The notes under the pieces: model-generated
Database searches by the model: none
What the model was told of the DNA's origin: nothing
Seen by the model: only the letters and a program-made list of their open reading frames with translations
Assembly (NCBI RefSeq): GCF_003012705.1
Contig: NZ_PXYL01000003.1
Location: forward strand, 310,001-374,000
Length of the DNA: 64,000 nucleotides
Source of the DNA: Pseudaminobacter soli (ex Li et al. 2025)
GTDB taxonomy: Bacteria; Pseudomonadota; Alphaproteobacteria; Rhizobiales; Rhizobiaceae
Direction of reading: 5' to 3'
Translations under genes and position numbers: made by a program
Shown here: in pieces, positions 35,551 through 44,969 of the stretch
Position numbering within the stretch: the stretch's first letter is position 1
Layout of the letters: every line of letters starts with the position of its first letter

Positions 35551-36771
35551 ATGAAACGACTGCTTCTGGCTGCGATATCCTTGTGTGGGCTGACGCTTCA
35601 GGCGCTGGCCGGCAATCCTGATCCCGCGAAGTGGGACGAGGTGCTGGCTGAGGCCAGGGGCGAGACCGTCTATTTCAACGCCTGGGGCGGCTCCGAAAAC
35701 ATCAACGCCTATCTCGAATGGGCGGGCGGCGAGCTGCAGAAGCGCTACGGCGTCAAGCTCGTCCAGGTAAAGCTCGACGACACCGCCAATGCGGTCGCAA
35801 AGGTGGTGGCCGAGAAGGCCGCCGGTCGCAATGACAACGGCACCGTCGACCTCATCTGGATCAATGGCGAGAATTTTGCCGCCATGAAGCGGCAGGACCT
35901 TTTGATGTCGCCCGGCTGGGCCGAAAAGCTGCCCGACTGGAAATATGTCGACGTCGAAAACAAGCCGACCATTCGCACCGACTTCACGGTCCCCGTCGAG
36001 GGGCTGGAGAGCCCCTGGGGCATGGCCAAGCTGGTGTTCTTCTACGACACCGCGCGCACCGACTCGGCCAGCCTGCCGAAATCGGCCAAGGAATTGCTCG
36101 CCTGGGCGAAGGCGCATCCCGGGCGCTTCTCCTATCCGCAGCCGCCGGACTTCATGGGCCTGTCCTTCCTCAAGCAGGTGCTGTCCGAGCTGGTGGCCGA
36201 CCGCTCGGTGCTGCAGAAGCCGGTCGACGAGGCCTCGTTCGATCAGGTCACGGCGCCGCTCTTTGCCTATCTCGACGAGCTCAAGCCGGTTCTTTGGCGC
36301 GCGGGCCGCGCCTATCCGCAAAACTATCCGGCAATGAAGCAGCTTCTGGCCGATGGCGAGCTCGACATCATCTTCGCCTTCAATCCCTCGGAGGCTTCGA
36401 GCGGCATCGCCAATGGCGAGCTGCCGGACACGGTGCGCTCCTTCACCTTCCCGGCCGGCACGCTTGCCAACACCCATTTCCTCGCCATTCCCTACAACGC
36501 CTCGGCCAAGGCCGGCGCGCTGGTGACGGCCAACTTCCTGCTGTCACCCGAGGCGCAGGCCCGCAAGCAGGACCCGAAAGTGTGGGGCGACCCGACCGTT
36601 CTTTCCATGACCAAGCTCGACGCCAGCGATCGGGCCCGTTTCGAGGCGCTCGATCTCGGCGTCGCCACGCTGAAGCCGGACGAACTCGGCCCGGCAATCG
36701 ACGAGCCACATCCGAGCTGGATGGTCCGGCTGGAGGCGGAATGGAAGCGGCGTTACGGGGTGGGCGACTGA
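35551..36771 (+). CDS. ABC transporter substrate-binding protein, YnjB family
   Basis: 406 residues with a signal peptide (MKRLLLAAISLCGLTLQALAG). The mature part begins WDEVLAEARGETVYFNAWGGSENINAYLEW, characteristic of YnjB proteins; DLIWINGENFAAMKR and ESPWGMAKLVFFYD follow. GGGGG precedes the ATG. With the permease and ATPase downstream it forms a YnjBCD-type importer. The ligand of this family is not established; thiamine-type or other small molecules have been suggested. Confidence 0.87.
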   Translation: MKRLLLAAISLCGLTLQALAGNPDPAKWDEVLAEARGETVYFNAWGGSENINAYLEWAGGELQKRYGVKLVQVKLDDTANAVAKVVAEKAAGRNDNGTVDLIWINGENFAAMKRQDLLMSPGWAEKLPDWKYVDVENKPTIRTDFTVPVEGLESPWGMAKLVFFYDTARTDSASLPKSAKELLAWAKAHPGRFSYPQPPDFMGLSFLKQVLSELVADRSVLQKPVDEASFDQVTAPLFAYLDELKPVLWRAGRAYPQNYPAMKQLLADGELDIIFAFNPSEASSGIANGELPDTVRSFTFPAGTLANTHFLAIPYNASAKAGALVTANFLLSPEAQARKQDPKVWGDPTVLSMTKLDASDRARFEALDLGVATLKPDELGPAIDEPHPSWMVRLEAEWKRRYGVGD

Positions 36772-36821
36772 GGGGGCGGCAGTGCCTTTCTTTTCGTCAC
36801 ATTGTCTGCTGGCGGGACAGC

Positions 36822-36977
36822 GCCCCCCTCTGCCCTGCCGGGCATCTCCCCCACAAGGGGGGAGATTCGCAGCTTCGGCGACACCGCGCGTTCTCCGCCG
36901 CTCAAGATTGGCGAAAGCTGTGCTGAGAGCCGATCTCCCCCCTTGTGGGGGAGATGGCCGGCAGGCCAGAGGGGGGC
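36822..36977. repeat. Long palindromic repeat A (156 bp)
   Basis: Large inverted repeat: outer arms GCCCCCCTCTG...CAGAGGGGGGC, each arm itself containing a hairpin (CATCTCCCCCACAAGGGGGG and its partner). It sits inside the ABC operon between the binding-protein and permease genes. Same overall design as repeats B and C but a different core sequence. Confidence 0.85.
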
Positions 36978-37017
36978 AACGTAGAGCGCCTGTACCGGCA
37001 GGTGCAGCGCCATTGCC

Positions 37018-38697
37018 ATGCTAGCCCGGCTTGGCCCGCCGCTGGCGATCCTGCTTTTGGCCGGCCCGATCCTTGCCGGGCTTGCCGGCACGCTGCTGCC
37101 GGCCTTTGGCTATCTGCCGGCGCTGGGCGGCGAGGCTTTTACGCTGGCGCATGTGACAAAGCTGCTTGCCCAACCCGGCCTTGCAACCTCGATGCTGCTC
37201 AGCCTCGTCCCCGGTCTGATCACCACCATTGTCTCGCTGGGCGTAGTCGCCTTCTTCATCGCCGGCTTCGCCGGGACCAAGACTTTTTCGCGCGTCCAGC
37301 ATCTCGTCTCGCCGCTCTTGTCGGTGCCGCATGCGGCGGCGGCCTTCGGGTTGGCCTTCCTCATCGCGCCGTCGGGCATGATCGCGCGGCTGGTTTCGCC
37401 CGGTCTCACCGGTTGGCAACAGCCGCCCGACCTGCTGATCGTCAACGACCCGCTCGGCCTGTCGATGATGGCCGGGCTGGTCATGAAGGAAGTTCCCTTC
37501 CTGTTGCTCATCGCGCTTGCCGCCCTGCCGCAGGTCGACCTTTTTCGCACGCGCAGGCTGGCGGCCGCGCTTGGCTATGGGCGCATCGCCGGCTTTGTCT
37601 ACGGCGTCTGGCCGCCGCTCTATCGCCAGATCAGGCTGGCGGTGTTCGCGGTCATCGCCTTTTCGAGTTCCGTGGTCGATGTCGCCGTCATCCTCGGCCC
37701 TACCACGCCCGCGCCGCTTGCCGTGCGGCTCCTGCGCTGGATGAACGATCCGGAACTGTCGATGCGCTTCTTCGCCTCCGCCGGCGCGCTGCTGCAGCTT
37801 GGCGTGACGGCCGCAGCCATTCTCCTCTGGATCGGCTTCGAGCGGTTGGGCGCATGGCTGCGCGACCATGCCTGCGCGCGTGGTTTGCGCTTTCGCCGCG
37901 ATACTTGGGCAGGCCGCGCCGCCTTTGCTGGCATGTCCCTTGCCGCGCTGCTCACCTTCGCCGGCCTGGCCACGCTGGCGCTGTGGTCGGTCGCCGGGTT
38001 GTGGCAATTCCCCAATGTGCTGCCGGACAGTTTTACGCTGAAAAGCTGGATCGCCGCTGCGCCGCGCATTGCCGGCCCGCTTGCCAGCACGCTTCTGGTT
38101 GCCACGCTCTCGACGCTGATTGCCGTGGCGCTCACCGTGCTTTGCCTCCTCAACGAGAACCGCACCGGCCGCATCGCCGGCCGCCGCGCCATGTGGCTCA
38201 TCTATCTGCCGCTGATCGTGCCGCAGGTCGCCTTCCTGTTCGGGCTGCAGCTTTTGTTCGTCTTCACCGGCACGGTGGCCAGCCTGCCGGCGCTGGTGCT
38301 GGTGCATCTCGTCTTCGTCATGCCTTATGTGTTTCTCTCGCTCGCCGACCCGTGGCGCGCCTTCGATCCGCGCTTCGAGGCCGTCGCCGCCGGGCTCGGC
38401 AAATCGCGCCTCAGCACGCTCCTTGCCATTCGCCTGCCGATGCTGCTGCGCGCCATTCTGGTCGCTGCCGCCGTCGGCTTCGCGGTGTCCATAGGGCTCT
38501 ATCTGCCCACCGTGCTTATCGGCGCCGGCCGGCTGGAGACGGTCACCACCGAGGCGGTGGCGCTGGCCTCGGGCGGCAACCGCCGCATCATCGGTGTCTA
38601 CGCCTTCGTGCAGATGGTCCTGCCAGCTATCGGCTTTGCGGTTGCAACAGTCGTGCCCGCGCTGATATTCCGGCACCGCCGCGCCATGCGGGTGTGA
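37018..38697 (+). CDS. ABC transporter permease, YnjC family (fused double permease)
   Basis: 559 residues with about 12 hydrophobic segments, two permease domains in one chain. Inner-membrane loops AALGYGRIAGFVYGVWPPL and AAGLGKSRLSTLLAIRLPML are the two EAA-like ATPase contact sites. ATG 37018 lies 40 bases after repeat A. Forms the membrane channel of the YnjBCD-type importer. Confidence 0.9.
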   Translation: MLARLGPPLAILLLAGPILAGLAGTLLPAFGYLPALGGEAFTLAHVTKLLAQPGLATSMLLSLVPGLITTIVSLGVVAFFIAGFAGTKTFSRVQHLVSPLLSVPHAAAAFGLAFLIAPSGMIARLVSPGLTGWQQPPDLLIVNDPLGLSMMAGLVMKEVPFLLLIALAALPQVDLFRTRRLAAALGYGRIAGFVYGVWPPLYRQIRLAVFAVIAFSSSVVDVAVILGPTTPAPLAVRLLRWMNDPELSMRFFASAGALLQLGVTAAAILLWIGFERLGAWLRDHACARGLRFRRDTWAGRAAFAGMSLAALLTFAGLATLALWSVAGLWQFPNVLPDSFTLKSWIAAAPRIAGPLASTLLVATLSTLIAVALTVLCLLNENRTGRIAGRRAMWLIYLPLIVPQVAFLFGLQLLFVFTGTVASLPALVLVHLVFVMPYVFLSLADPWRAFDPRFEAVAAGLGKSRLSTLLAIRLPMLLRAILVAAAVGFAVSIGLYLPTVLIGAGRLETVTTEAVALASGGNRRIIGVYAFVQMVLPAIGFAVATVVPALIFRHRRAMRV

Positions 38698-38741
38698 CAG
38701 CCTGCGCCAGCGCGCGAGAGGACAAAAAACCGGTTGGGGTG

Positions 38742-39386
38742 ATGGCCGAAAACGGGCTCTTCCTGGACGACGTGACGATCGCGCTGAACGGGCAAACGCT
38801 CGTTTCGGTCACGCATCGCGTCGCGCCCGGCGACGTGCTCACCGTCATGGGGCCGTCCGGCTCCGGAAAATCGACGCTGCTCGCCTATATCGGCGGTTTT
38901 TTGCCGCCGGCCTTTGAGGCGTCGGGCCGCGTCTTTTCCGGCGATATCGAGCTCACCGCCCTGCCGGCAGAGGATCGCCATGCCGGCATCCTGTTCCAAG
39001 ACCCGCTGCTGTTTCCGCATATGTCGGTCGGCGGCAACCTCGTCTTCGCCATTCCTGAAGCCGTGAAGGGCAAGGCCGCGCGCGCGGCATTGGCCGAAAC
39101 CGCGCTCGAAGGCGTCGGCCTCGCCGGCATGGCCGGGCGCGACCCCGACACGCTGTCGGGCGGGCAAAAGGCGCGGGTGGCGCTGGCGCGAGCGCTTCTG
39201 TCCTCGCCGCGCATGCTGCTGCTGGACGAGCCCTTTTCGAAGCTCGACGCCAATCTCCGCGGACAGATGCGCGAACTTGTGTTTTCCAAGGCACGCGACG
39301 GCAGCCTGCCGGTTCTGTTGGTGACGCATGACGAGGCCGACGCCCAAGCTGCGGGCGGCGCCGTCATCCGGATCGGGGCGGCGTAA
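38742..39386 (+). CDS. ABC transporter ATP-binding protein, YnjD family
   Basis: 214 residues, short ATPase without regulatory domain: Walker A GPSGSGKST, signature LSGGQKARVALARAL, Walker B MLLLDEPFSKLD, switch VTHDEADA. The ATG at 38742 follows GGTTGGGG. It overlaps hrpB by one base (TAATG). Confidence 0.92.
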   Translation: MAENGLFLDDVTIALNGQTLVSVTHRVAPGDVLTVMGPSGSGKSTLLAYIGGFLPPAFEASGRVFSGDIELTALPAEDRHAGILFQDPLLFPHMSVGGNLVFAIPEAVKGKAARAALAETALEGVGLAGMAGRDPDTLSGGQKARVALARALLSSPRMLLLDEPFSKLDANLRGQMRELVFSKARDGSLPVLLVTHDEADAQAAGGAVIRIGAA

Positions 39387-41845
39387 TGCCGAGTTTACCC
39401 GAGCTTCCCGTCACCGCCGTTCTGCCGTTGCTCGCCGATGCACTTGCGGCCAAGTCGAGCGCGGTGCTGGTTGCGCCGCCCGGTGCCGGCAAGACCACGT
39501 TGGTGCCGCTGGCGCTGCTCGAAGCCCCGTGGCTGGGCGATGGTAAAATCCTGCTGCTCGAGCCGCGCCGGCTGGCTGCCCGCGCCGCCGCGCGCCGCAT
39601 GGCGCAGCTTCTGGGCGAGGAGCCCGGCGGCACGGTCGGCTATGCCATGCGCATGGAAAGCAAGCAGTCGGCGCGGACAAGAGTCCTGGTCGTCACCGAA
39701 GGCATTTTGGCGCGCATGATCCTCGACGACCCCGAGCTGACGGGCATCTCGGCGGTGATCTTCGACGAGTTCCACGAGCGCTCGCTGGACGGCGATTTTG
39801 GCCTGGCGCTGGCGCTCGACGTGCAGGGCGCGCTGAGGCCCGAGCTTCGCCTGCTGGTAATGTCCGCGACGCTCGACGGCGCGCGGGTGGCCAGCCTGCT
39901 GGGCGACGTGCCGGTCATCGAAAGCGAGGGCCGCAGCTTCCCCATCGACATCCGCTATCAGGAGCGGCCCGCCGGCACGCCCATCGAGGATGCGATGGCG
40001 AAGGCCGTGCGCGAGGCGCTGGCCGACGAGCCCGGCAGCGTGCTCGCCTTCCTGCCCGGCCAGCGAGAGATCGAGCGCACGCGCGAACGTCTCGAAGGCC
40101 GCGTCGGTGCCGACACCGACATCGTGCCGCTCTACGGCATGCTGGATGCGAAGACGCAGGACGCCGCGATCAAGCCTGCGCCTGCCGGCCGCCGCAAGGT
40201 GGTGCTGGCCACCGCGATTGCAGAAACCTCCATCACCATCGACGGCGTGCGGGTGGTGATCGATTCCGGCCTGTCGCGCCTGCCGCGCTACGAGCCGGCC
40301 AGCGGCCTCACCCGGCTGGAAACCGTGCGCGTCTCCCGCGCCTCCGCCGACCAGCGCGCGGGCCGCGCCGGCCGCACCGAACCGGGCGTCGCCGTCCGCC
40401 TCTGGCGCGCCGAGCAGACAACCGCACTTCCTGCCTTCACGCCGCCGGAAATCCTCGAGGCCGACCTGTCGGGCCTGATGCTCGATTGCGCCGCCTTCGG
40501 CGTCGCCGATCCGGCCAGCCTCGCCTTTCTGGACCCGCCGCCCGCGCCCGCGCTTTCGGAAGCGCGCACGCTGCTCACCGAACTCGACGCCATCGACGCG
40601 AACGGGCGCCTGACCGAGGCAGGTGCTGCCATGCGCAAGCTGGCTCTACCGGTGCGCCTCGCGCATATGGTGGCCGAGGCGGCGCGGGAAGGGCAGGGGC
40701 TCGAAGCCGCCCAGCTTGCGGTATTGCTAACCGAGCGCGGGCTTGGCGGCGACAGCGTCGACCTGGAGCGACGTCTCTCGCGCTTCATGGGCGAAAGATC
40801 GCCGCGCGCGGTGGCGGCGAAACAATTGGCCGAGCGGCTGGCACGGGCTGCAAATGGTGGCGGCCGAGCCTCGGCGCCGGAAGCGGCCGGCGCCCTTCTT
40901 CTCCGGGCCTGGCCCGACCGCGTCGCCAAGGCACGCGGCGAACGCGGCCGTTTTGTCCTTGCCAATGGCAGCGGCGCGATGCTCGATGCCGCCGATCCGC
41001 TTGCCGGCGAAACCTATCTCGTCGTGGCCGACATGCAGGGCAAGGCGCAGAATGCGCGCGTCGCCGCGGCTGCACCTGTCTCGGAAGCCGAGATACGCAC
41101 AGTGCTCGGCCACCACGTGGAAAAAAGGCTGGAAAGCGCCTTCGATCCCGAAAAACGCGCGGTGCGCGTGCGCGAGATCGTTCGGCTCGGCGCCATCACC
41201 TTGTCCGAGCGCATGCTGCCGGCGCCTTCCGGTCCCGATGCCGACCGGGCAATCATCGCAGCGCTGAAGACACACGGCCTGTCCCTGCTCAACTGGGGCA
41301 AGGAAGCCGAAATCCTGCGCCATCGCCTGCAATGGCTGCACACCGGCCTCGGCGCGCCCTGGCCCGACATGTCCGACGAGGCGCTGATCGCCTCGCTCGA
41401 CGACTGGCTGCTGCCCTTCCTCTCCGGCGAGGCCAGCTTTGCCCGTGTCAGTGCCGGCGTGCTGCACGATGCGCTTCTGTCTCTGGTGCCGCACGATCTG
41501 CAGCGCAAGCTGGCCTCGCTTGCGCCGACTCATTTCGACGCACCATCGGGCAGCCGCGTGCCGATCGACTATGAGGGCGAGTGGCCGGTGCTGGCCATCC
41601 GCGTCCAGGAACTTTTTGGCCTCGACAAGCATCCGTCGATCGCCGGCGGCACGGTGCCGCTCACGCTGGAACTGCTGTCGCCCGCCCACCGGCCGATCCA
41701 GACCACGCGCGACCTGCCGGGCTTCTGGCGCGGCTCCTGGGCCGATGTGCGCTCCGACATGCGCGGCCGCTATCCCAAGCATGTCTGGCCCGACGATCCC
41801 TTGTCGGCGCAGGCCACGGCGCGCGCAAAACCCCGCGTCAAATAG
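39386..41845 (+). CDS. hrpB: ATP-dependent RNA helicase HrpB
   Basis: 819 residues, DEAH-type helicase. Walker A APPGAGKTTLV, DEFH box in VIFDEFHERSLDGDFGL, SAT motif VMSATLDG, motif V TAIAETSITIDGV, motif VI QRAGRAGR. The C-terminal HrpB domain ends SWADVRSDMRGRYPKH followed by WPDDP, the family signature. Cellular role in rhizobia is poorly known. Coupled to the ABC ATPase stop by one base. Confidence 0.95.
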   Translation: MPSLPELPVTAVLPLLADALAAKSSAVLVAPPGAGKTTLVPLALLEAPWLGDGKILLLEPRRLAARAAARRMAQLLGEEPGGTVGYAMRMESKQSARTRVLVVTEGILARMILDDPELTGISAVIFDEFHERSLDGDFGLALALDVQGALRPELRLLVMSATLDGARVASLLGDVPVIESEGRSFPIDIRYQERPAGTPIEDAMAKAVREALADEPGSVLAFLPGQREIERTRERLEGRVGADTDIVPLYGMLDAKTQDAAIKPAPAGRRKVVLATAIAETSITIDGVRVVIDSGLSRLPRYEPASGLTRLETVRVSRASADQRAGRAGRTEPGVAVRLWRAEQTTALPAFTPPEILEADLSGLMLDCAAFGVADPASLAFLDPPPAPALSEARTLLTELDAIDANGRLTEAGAAMRKLALPVRLAHMVAEAAREGQGLEAAQLAVLLTERGLGGDSVDLERRLSRFMGERSPRAVAAKQLAERLARAANGGGRASAPEAAGALLLRAWPDRVAKARGERGRFVLANGSGAMLDAADPLAGETYLVVADMQGKAQNARVAAAAPVSEAEIRTVLGHHVEKRLESAFDPEKRAVRVREIVRLGAITLSERMLPAPSGPDADRAIIAALKTHGLSLLNWGKEAEILRHRLQWLHTGLGAPWPDMSDEALIASLDDWLLPFLSGEASFARVSAGVLHDALLSLVPHDLQRKLASLAPTHFDAPSGSRVPIDYEGEWPVLAIRVQELFGLDKHPSIAGGTVPLTLELLSPAHRPIQTTRDLPGFWRGSWADVRSDMRGRYPKHVWPDDPLSAQATARAKPRVK

Positions 41846-41885
41846 CGCTTGGCGCGCGGTGCCTGTCCGGCGCATAAACCCTTCC

Positions 41886-43214
41886 ATGGTCAAGACACAG
41901 AAGATGCCCGACTTCCAGCAGAGCGCCCGCTTGCGTCTCAACACGCTGATCCGGTTGCGCTGGCTCGCCATCATCGGCCAGAGCATCGCGGTCATCGTCA
42001 TCGCCTACTGGTTCAACTTCCCGATGCCGGTCAGCCTGTGCTTTGCGCTCATCGCCTGCTCGGCCTGGCTCAATCTTCTGCTCACCTTCCGCTTTCCCGC
42101 CGCGCACCGGCTGCAGCCGCTGCCGGCGCTGGGCATCCTCACCTTCGACGCGCTGCAGCTTGCCGGCCTGCTCTATATGACGGGCGGCCTGACCAACCCC
42201 TTCTCGCTGCTGATGACTGTGCCGGTGGTCATTTCCGCCACCTCGCTGCCGCTCAGCCTGACCGCGATCCTCGGCGTGTTCGTCATGGCGCTCACCACGT
42301 TGCTCGCCTTCTTCCATCTGCCGCTGCCATGGTTTGCGGGCACCGAGCTCGCCATGCCCTTCCTCTATGTCGCCGGCATGTGGATGGCGGTTTCGTCGAG
42401 CATCGCCTTCACCGCGATCTATGCGTGGCGCGTGGCGGAGGAAGCGCGGCTGCTTGCAAACGCGCTCTCGGCCACCGAGCTGGTGCTGCAGCGCGAGCAG
42501 CATCTTTCCGCGCTCGACGGGCTGGCGGCGGCTGCCGCGCATGAGCTCGGCACGCCGCTCGCAACAATCGCGCTCGTGGCCAAGGAGATGGAGCGGGCGC
42601 TCGGCAACGATCCGAAATTCCACGAGGACGTGACGCTGCTGCGCTCGCAGAGCGAACGCTGCCGCCAGATCCTGAAGCGGCTCACCAGCCTGTCCTCGGA
42701 AAGCGAGGTGCATCTGGCGCGCTTGCCGCTTACCTCGCTGGTGGAGGAGGTGATCGCGCCGCACCGCGATTTCGGCATTTCCATCAAGCTGGAGCCGGGC
42801 GAGCAGATCGGCCCCGAGCCGGTCGGCCACCGCAATGCGGGCGTCATCTACGGCCTCGGCAATCTGGTCGAGAACGCCGTCGATTTCGCCGTCGCCACGG
42901 TCGTCATCCGCTGGAAATGGAACGAGCGCACCGTCACATTCGACATCGTCGATGACGGCCCCGGCTTCCCGCCCGAAATCATCGACCGTATTGGCGAGCC
43001 CTACATGACGACGCGGCAGGGCGGCGGCGAGCAGGGCGGCGGGCTCGGGCTCGGTCTGTTCATCGCCAAGACGCTGCTAGAACGCTCCGGCGCGACGCTC
43101 ACTTTCTCCAACGCCAACGAGCGCGGCAAAGGCGCGGTCGTGCAGATCGAATGGCCGCGCGAGGTGTTCCTGAACCCCATGTCGGCTGCATCGTCCATGT
43201 TCGACACCGCCTGA
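41886..43214 (+). CDS. actS: Redox-sensing histidine kinase ActS/RegB
   Basis: 442 residues. Six hydrophobic segments (about 25-185) include the quinone-binding loop GGLTNPFSLLM (RegB GGXXNPF motif). H-box AAAAHELGTPLATIAL; the redox Cys is kept in QSERCRQILKRL. N, G1 and G2 boxes are NLVENAVDFA, DDGPGFP and GGGLGLGLFI. Controls global redox and energy genes with ActR, encoded next. ATG 41886 lies 40 bases after hrpB. Confidence 0.94.
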   Translation: MVKTQKMPDFQQSARLRLNTLIRLRWLAIIGQSIAVIVIAYWFNFPMPVSLCFALIACSAWLNLLLTFRFPAAHRLQPLPALGILTFDALQLAGLLYMTGGLTNPFSLLMTVPVVISATSLPLSLTAILGVFVMALTTLLAFFHLPLPWFAGTELAMPFLYVAGMWMAVSSSIAFTAIYAWRVAEEARLLANALSATELVLQREQHLSALDGLAAAAAHELGTPLATIALVAKEMERALGNDPKFHEDVTLLRSQSERCRQILKRLTSLSSESEVHLARLPLTSLVEEVIAPHRDFGISIKLEPGEQIGPEPVGHRNAGVIYGLGNLVENAVDFAVATVVIRWKWNERTVTFDIVDDGPGFPPEIIDRIGEPYMTTRQGGGEQGGGLGLGLFIAKTLLERSGATLTFSNANERGKGAVVQIEWPREVFLNPMSAASSMFDTA

Positions 43215-43311
43215 TGCCTTCCCGCCCGGCCGTGGGTAGAAAATTGTGCCTCCGGTACTTATATTGCTGAAAAAACAATCAAGAAAAACAGATAGAACGG
43301 ACCATACGATT

Positions 43312-43875
43312 ATGAACGGCGAAGAAACAGTTGATGCCAACATCACCGGTGGCGACACGTCGCTGCTGATCGTGGATGACGACAAGCCGTTTCTGACCCG
43401 TCTGGCCCGCGCGATGGAGCAGCGCGGCTTCCAGGTGGAGACCGCCGAAAGCGTCGAGGAAGCGGTCGCCAAGGCGCGCGCCAATCCGCCGGCCTATGCG
43501 GTGGTCGACATGCGGCTCGGCGACGGCAACGGCCTCGACGTGGTCGCGGCGATCCGCGAGAAGCGTGCTGACGCGCGCACCATCATCCTCACCGGCTACG
43601 GCAACATCGCCACCGCGGTCACGGCGGTGAAGCTTGGCGCCGTCGACTACCTGTCCAAGCCCGCAGATGCGGACGACGTGTTCGCGGCGCTGACGCGCAC
43701 CTCCGGCGAGCGCGCCGCGCCGCCGGAAAACCCGATGTCGGCCGACCGCGTGCGCTGGGAGCACATCCAGCGGGTCTACGAGATGTGCGAGCGCAACGTC
43801 TCCGAAACCGCGCGCCGGCTCAACATGCATCGCCGCACCTTGCAGCGTATTTTGGCCAAGCGCGCGCCGCGGTAA
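43312..43875 (+). CDS. actR: Response regulator ActR/RegA
   Basis: 187 residues: receiver domain with LLIVDDDKPF, phospho-acceptor Asp in AVVDMRLGDGNG and Lys in DYLSKPADADD; a short linker; and a Fis-type helix-turn-helix ending NVSETARRLNMHRRTLQRILAKRAPR, the near-invariant RegA C-terminus. 97 bases separate it from actS, and this AT-rich gap may hold its own promoter. Confidence 0.95.
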   Translation: MNGEETVDANITGGDTSLLIVDDDKPFLTRLARAMEQRGFQVETAESVEEAVAKARANPPAYAVVDMRLGDGNGLDVVAAIREKRADARTIILTGYGNIATAVTAVKLGAVDYLSKPADADDVFAALTRTSGERAAPPENPMSADRVRWEHIQRVYEMCERNVSETARRLNMHRRTLQRILAKRAPR

Positions 43876-43892
43876 GCGGCAGCGTCGCGAAA

Positions 43893-44048
43893 ATCCCCCT
43901 CTCCGTCGCGCTCCGCGCGCCACCTCTCCCCCATTTCATGGGGGCGAGGAACCCAAGTCCTGCGATGCCGCGACCTCGGCGAGTGCCGGTTCCTCGCCCC
44001 CGCAAAGCGGGGGAGAGGTGGTTTGCGAAGCAAACCGGAGAGGGGGTT
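43893..44048. repeat. Long palindromic repeat B (about 156 bp)
   Basis: Inverted repeat with outer arms CCCCCTCTCCG / CGGAGAGGGGG and inner hairpins CACCTCTCCCCCATTTCATG and GCAAAGCGGGGGAGAGGTGG. Lies between convergent actR and mmcB. Closely related to repeat C at 55943-56078: shared CACCTCTCCCCCA...GGGGGCGAGGAA blocks. Confidence 0.88.
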
Positions 44049-44075
44049 GCACCAGGACTGCCTTGGCGGGAAATT

Positions 44076-44576
44076 CTACTCGCTCTCGCCATCCAGCACC
44101 GGCACTGAAACGCCGGCAAGCTCGGCTGCCAGCAGGCGCGAGGCACCCGCGCGCGCGATCCGCAACATCAGCGCCTTGCGCGTGGCGGCGGCCATGCGGT
44201 GCTCCGGCGCTTCGCGCAGGATTTCCGCGCCATAGCCGTCGGAGAGGATAAAACCGCACTCCTCCGGAAAAATCTCCGCCGGCACCTCGGGATGGGTGGC
44301 GAAGAAAAAACGGTCCGAATGCAGCCGGTAGTCGGGCCATTTGCGGTCGACGCGAAAATCCTCGATCGACGATTTGATCTCGATGATCCAGATGTCGCCC
44401 TGACGGGTCAGCGCAACGAGATCGGCGCGCCGGCCGGTCGCCAGCGACAGTTCCGGCAGCACATGCATGCCCATCTGCATGAGCAGGCGCTGCACGCCGC
44501 GCCGCACGACCATGGCGCGCTCGGACTGGCGCCCGTCGACGAGGGGATTGGCGGGGAGGGGGGATATGATCGGCAT
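44076..44576 (-). CDS. mmcB: MmcB-family DNA repair protein
   Basis: 166 residues (PF06319 family). VLPELSLATGRRADLVALT then DIWIIEIKSSIEDFRVDRKWPDY shows the D-x(n)-E-x-K core of a PD-(D/E)xK nuclease-like fold. In Caulobacter mmcB is LexA-controlled and contributes to mitomycin C resistance. A LexA-like site lies 22-36 bases upstream of this start. Confidence 0.9.
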   Translation of the reverse strand: MPIISPLPANPLVDGRQSERAMVVRRGVQRLLMQMGMHVLPELSLATGRRADLVALTRQGDIWIIEIKSSIEDFRVDRKWPDYRLHSDRFFFATHPEVPAEIFPEECGFILSDGYGAEILREAPEHRMAAATRKALMLRIARAGASRLLAAELAGVSVPVLDGESE

Positions 44577-44969
44577 GGCCGCACCATGCCATGTTATGTT
44601 CTCGTTTTGAACCCGTCATGGCGGGTGCGCAGTTATTTGCCGCGCCGCGATATGAGAGCGCCGCGAGAGCCGTGGATTACCGTGTCATCCACGCCCTCGC
44701 AGCGCTGTCGACAGGCGGTCGCTGACCATCGGCAAGCACGGGCCAAAAGTCTGGTTTCGGTCGTCCTTCGGTCAGTTTCGGCGATTTTCGCTTCAGTAGT
44801 GGCTAAATCTGTTGCCAAAATACCATAGCAGGCGATCTACCCTTGCATTTGGCTCTGCTTGGTCCGTTCAAGCACTTGGCAAGCAACAAACCGCTCTCAT
44901 AGAAATAACGGCGAAAATACGGCCCGAATCGGGCTGTAGATGGTCGGGATCGGAGCTGCGGATTTTCCA
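44577..44969. other. Divergent intergenic region between mmcB and the L,D-transpeptidase gene
   Basis: No supportable gene. Holds the LexA-like site (44598-44612) near mmcB. The 44740-44960 part is relatively AT-rich and probably contains the promoter of the transpeptidase gene, but no clear -35/-10 pair stands out. Confidence 0.4.
44598..44612. promoter_or_regulatory. LexA-like (SOS) site upstream of mmcB
   Basis: GTTCTCGTTTTGAAC. Alphaproteobacterial LexA boxes are GTTC-N7-GTTC (direct repeat; reverse GAAC-N7-GAAC). Here the spacing is exact and the spacer TCGTTTT is typical, but one half-site is inverted (GAAC), two bases off consensus. Confidence 0.5.

Noticed and set aside
36945-38741. 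Extended reading frame upstream of the YnjD ATPase running across the permease gene
   Set aside because: It is the ATPase frame continued backward through another frame of the permease; the real ATPase start is 38742.
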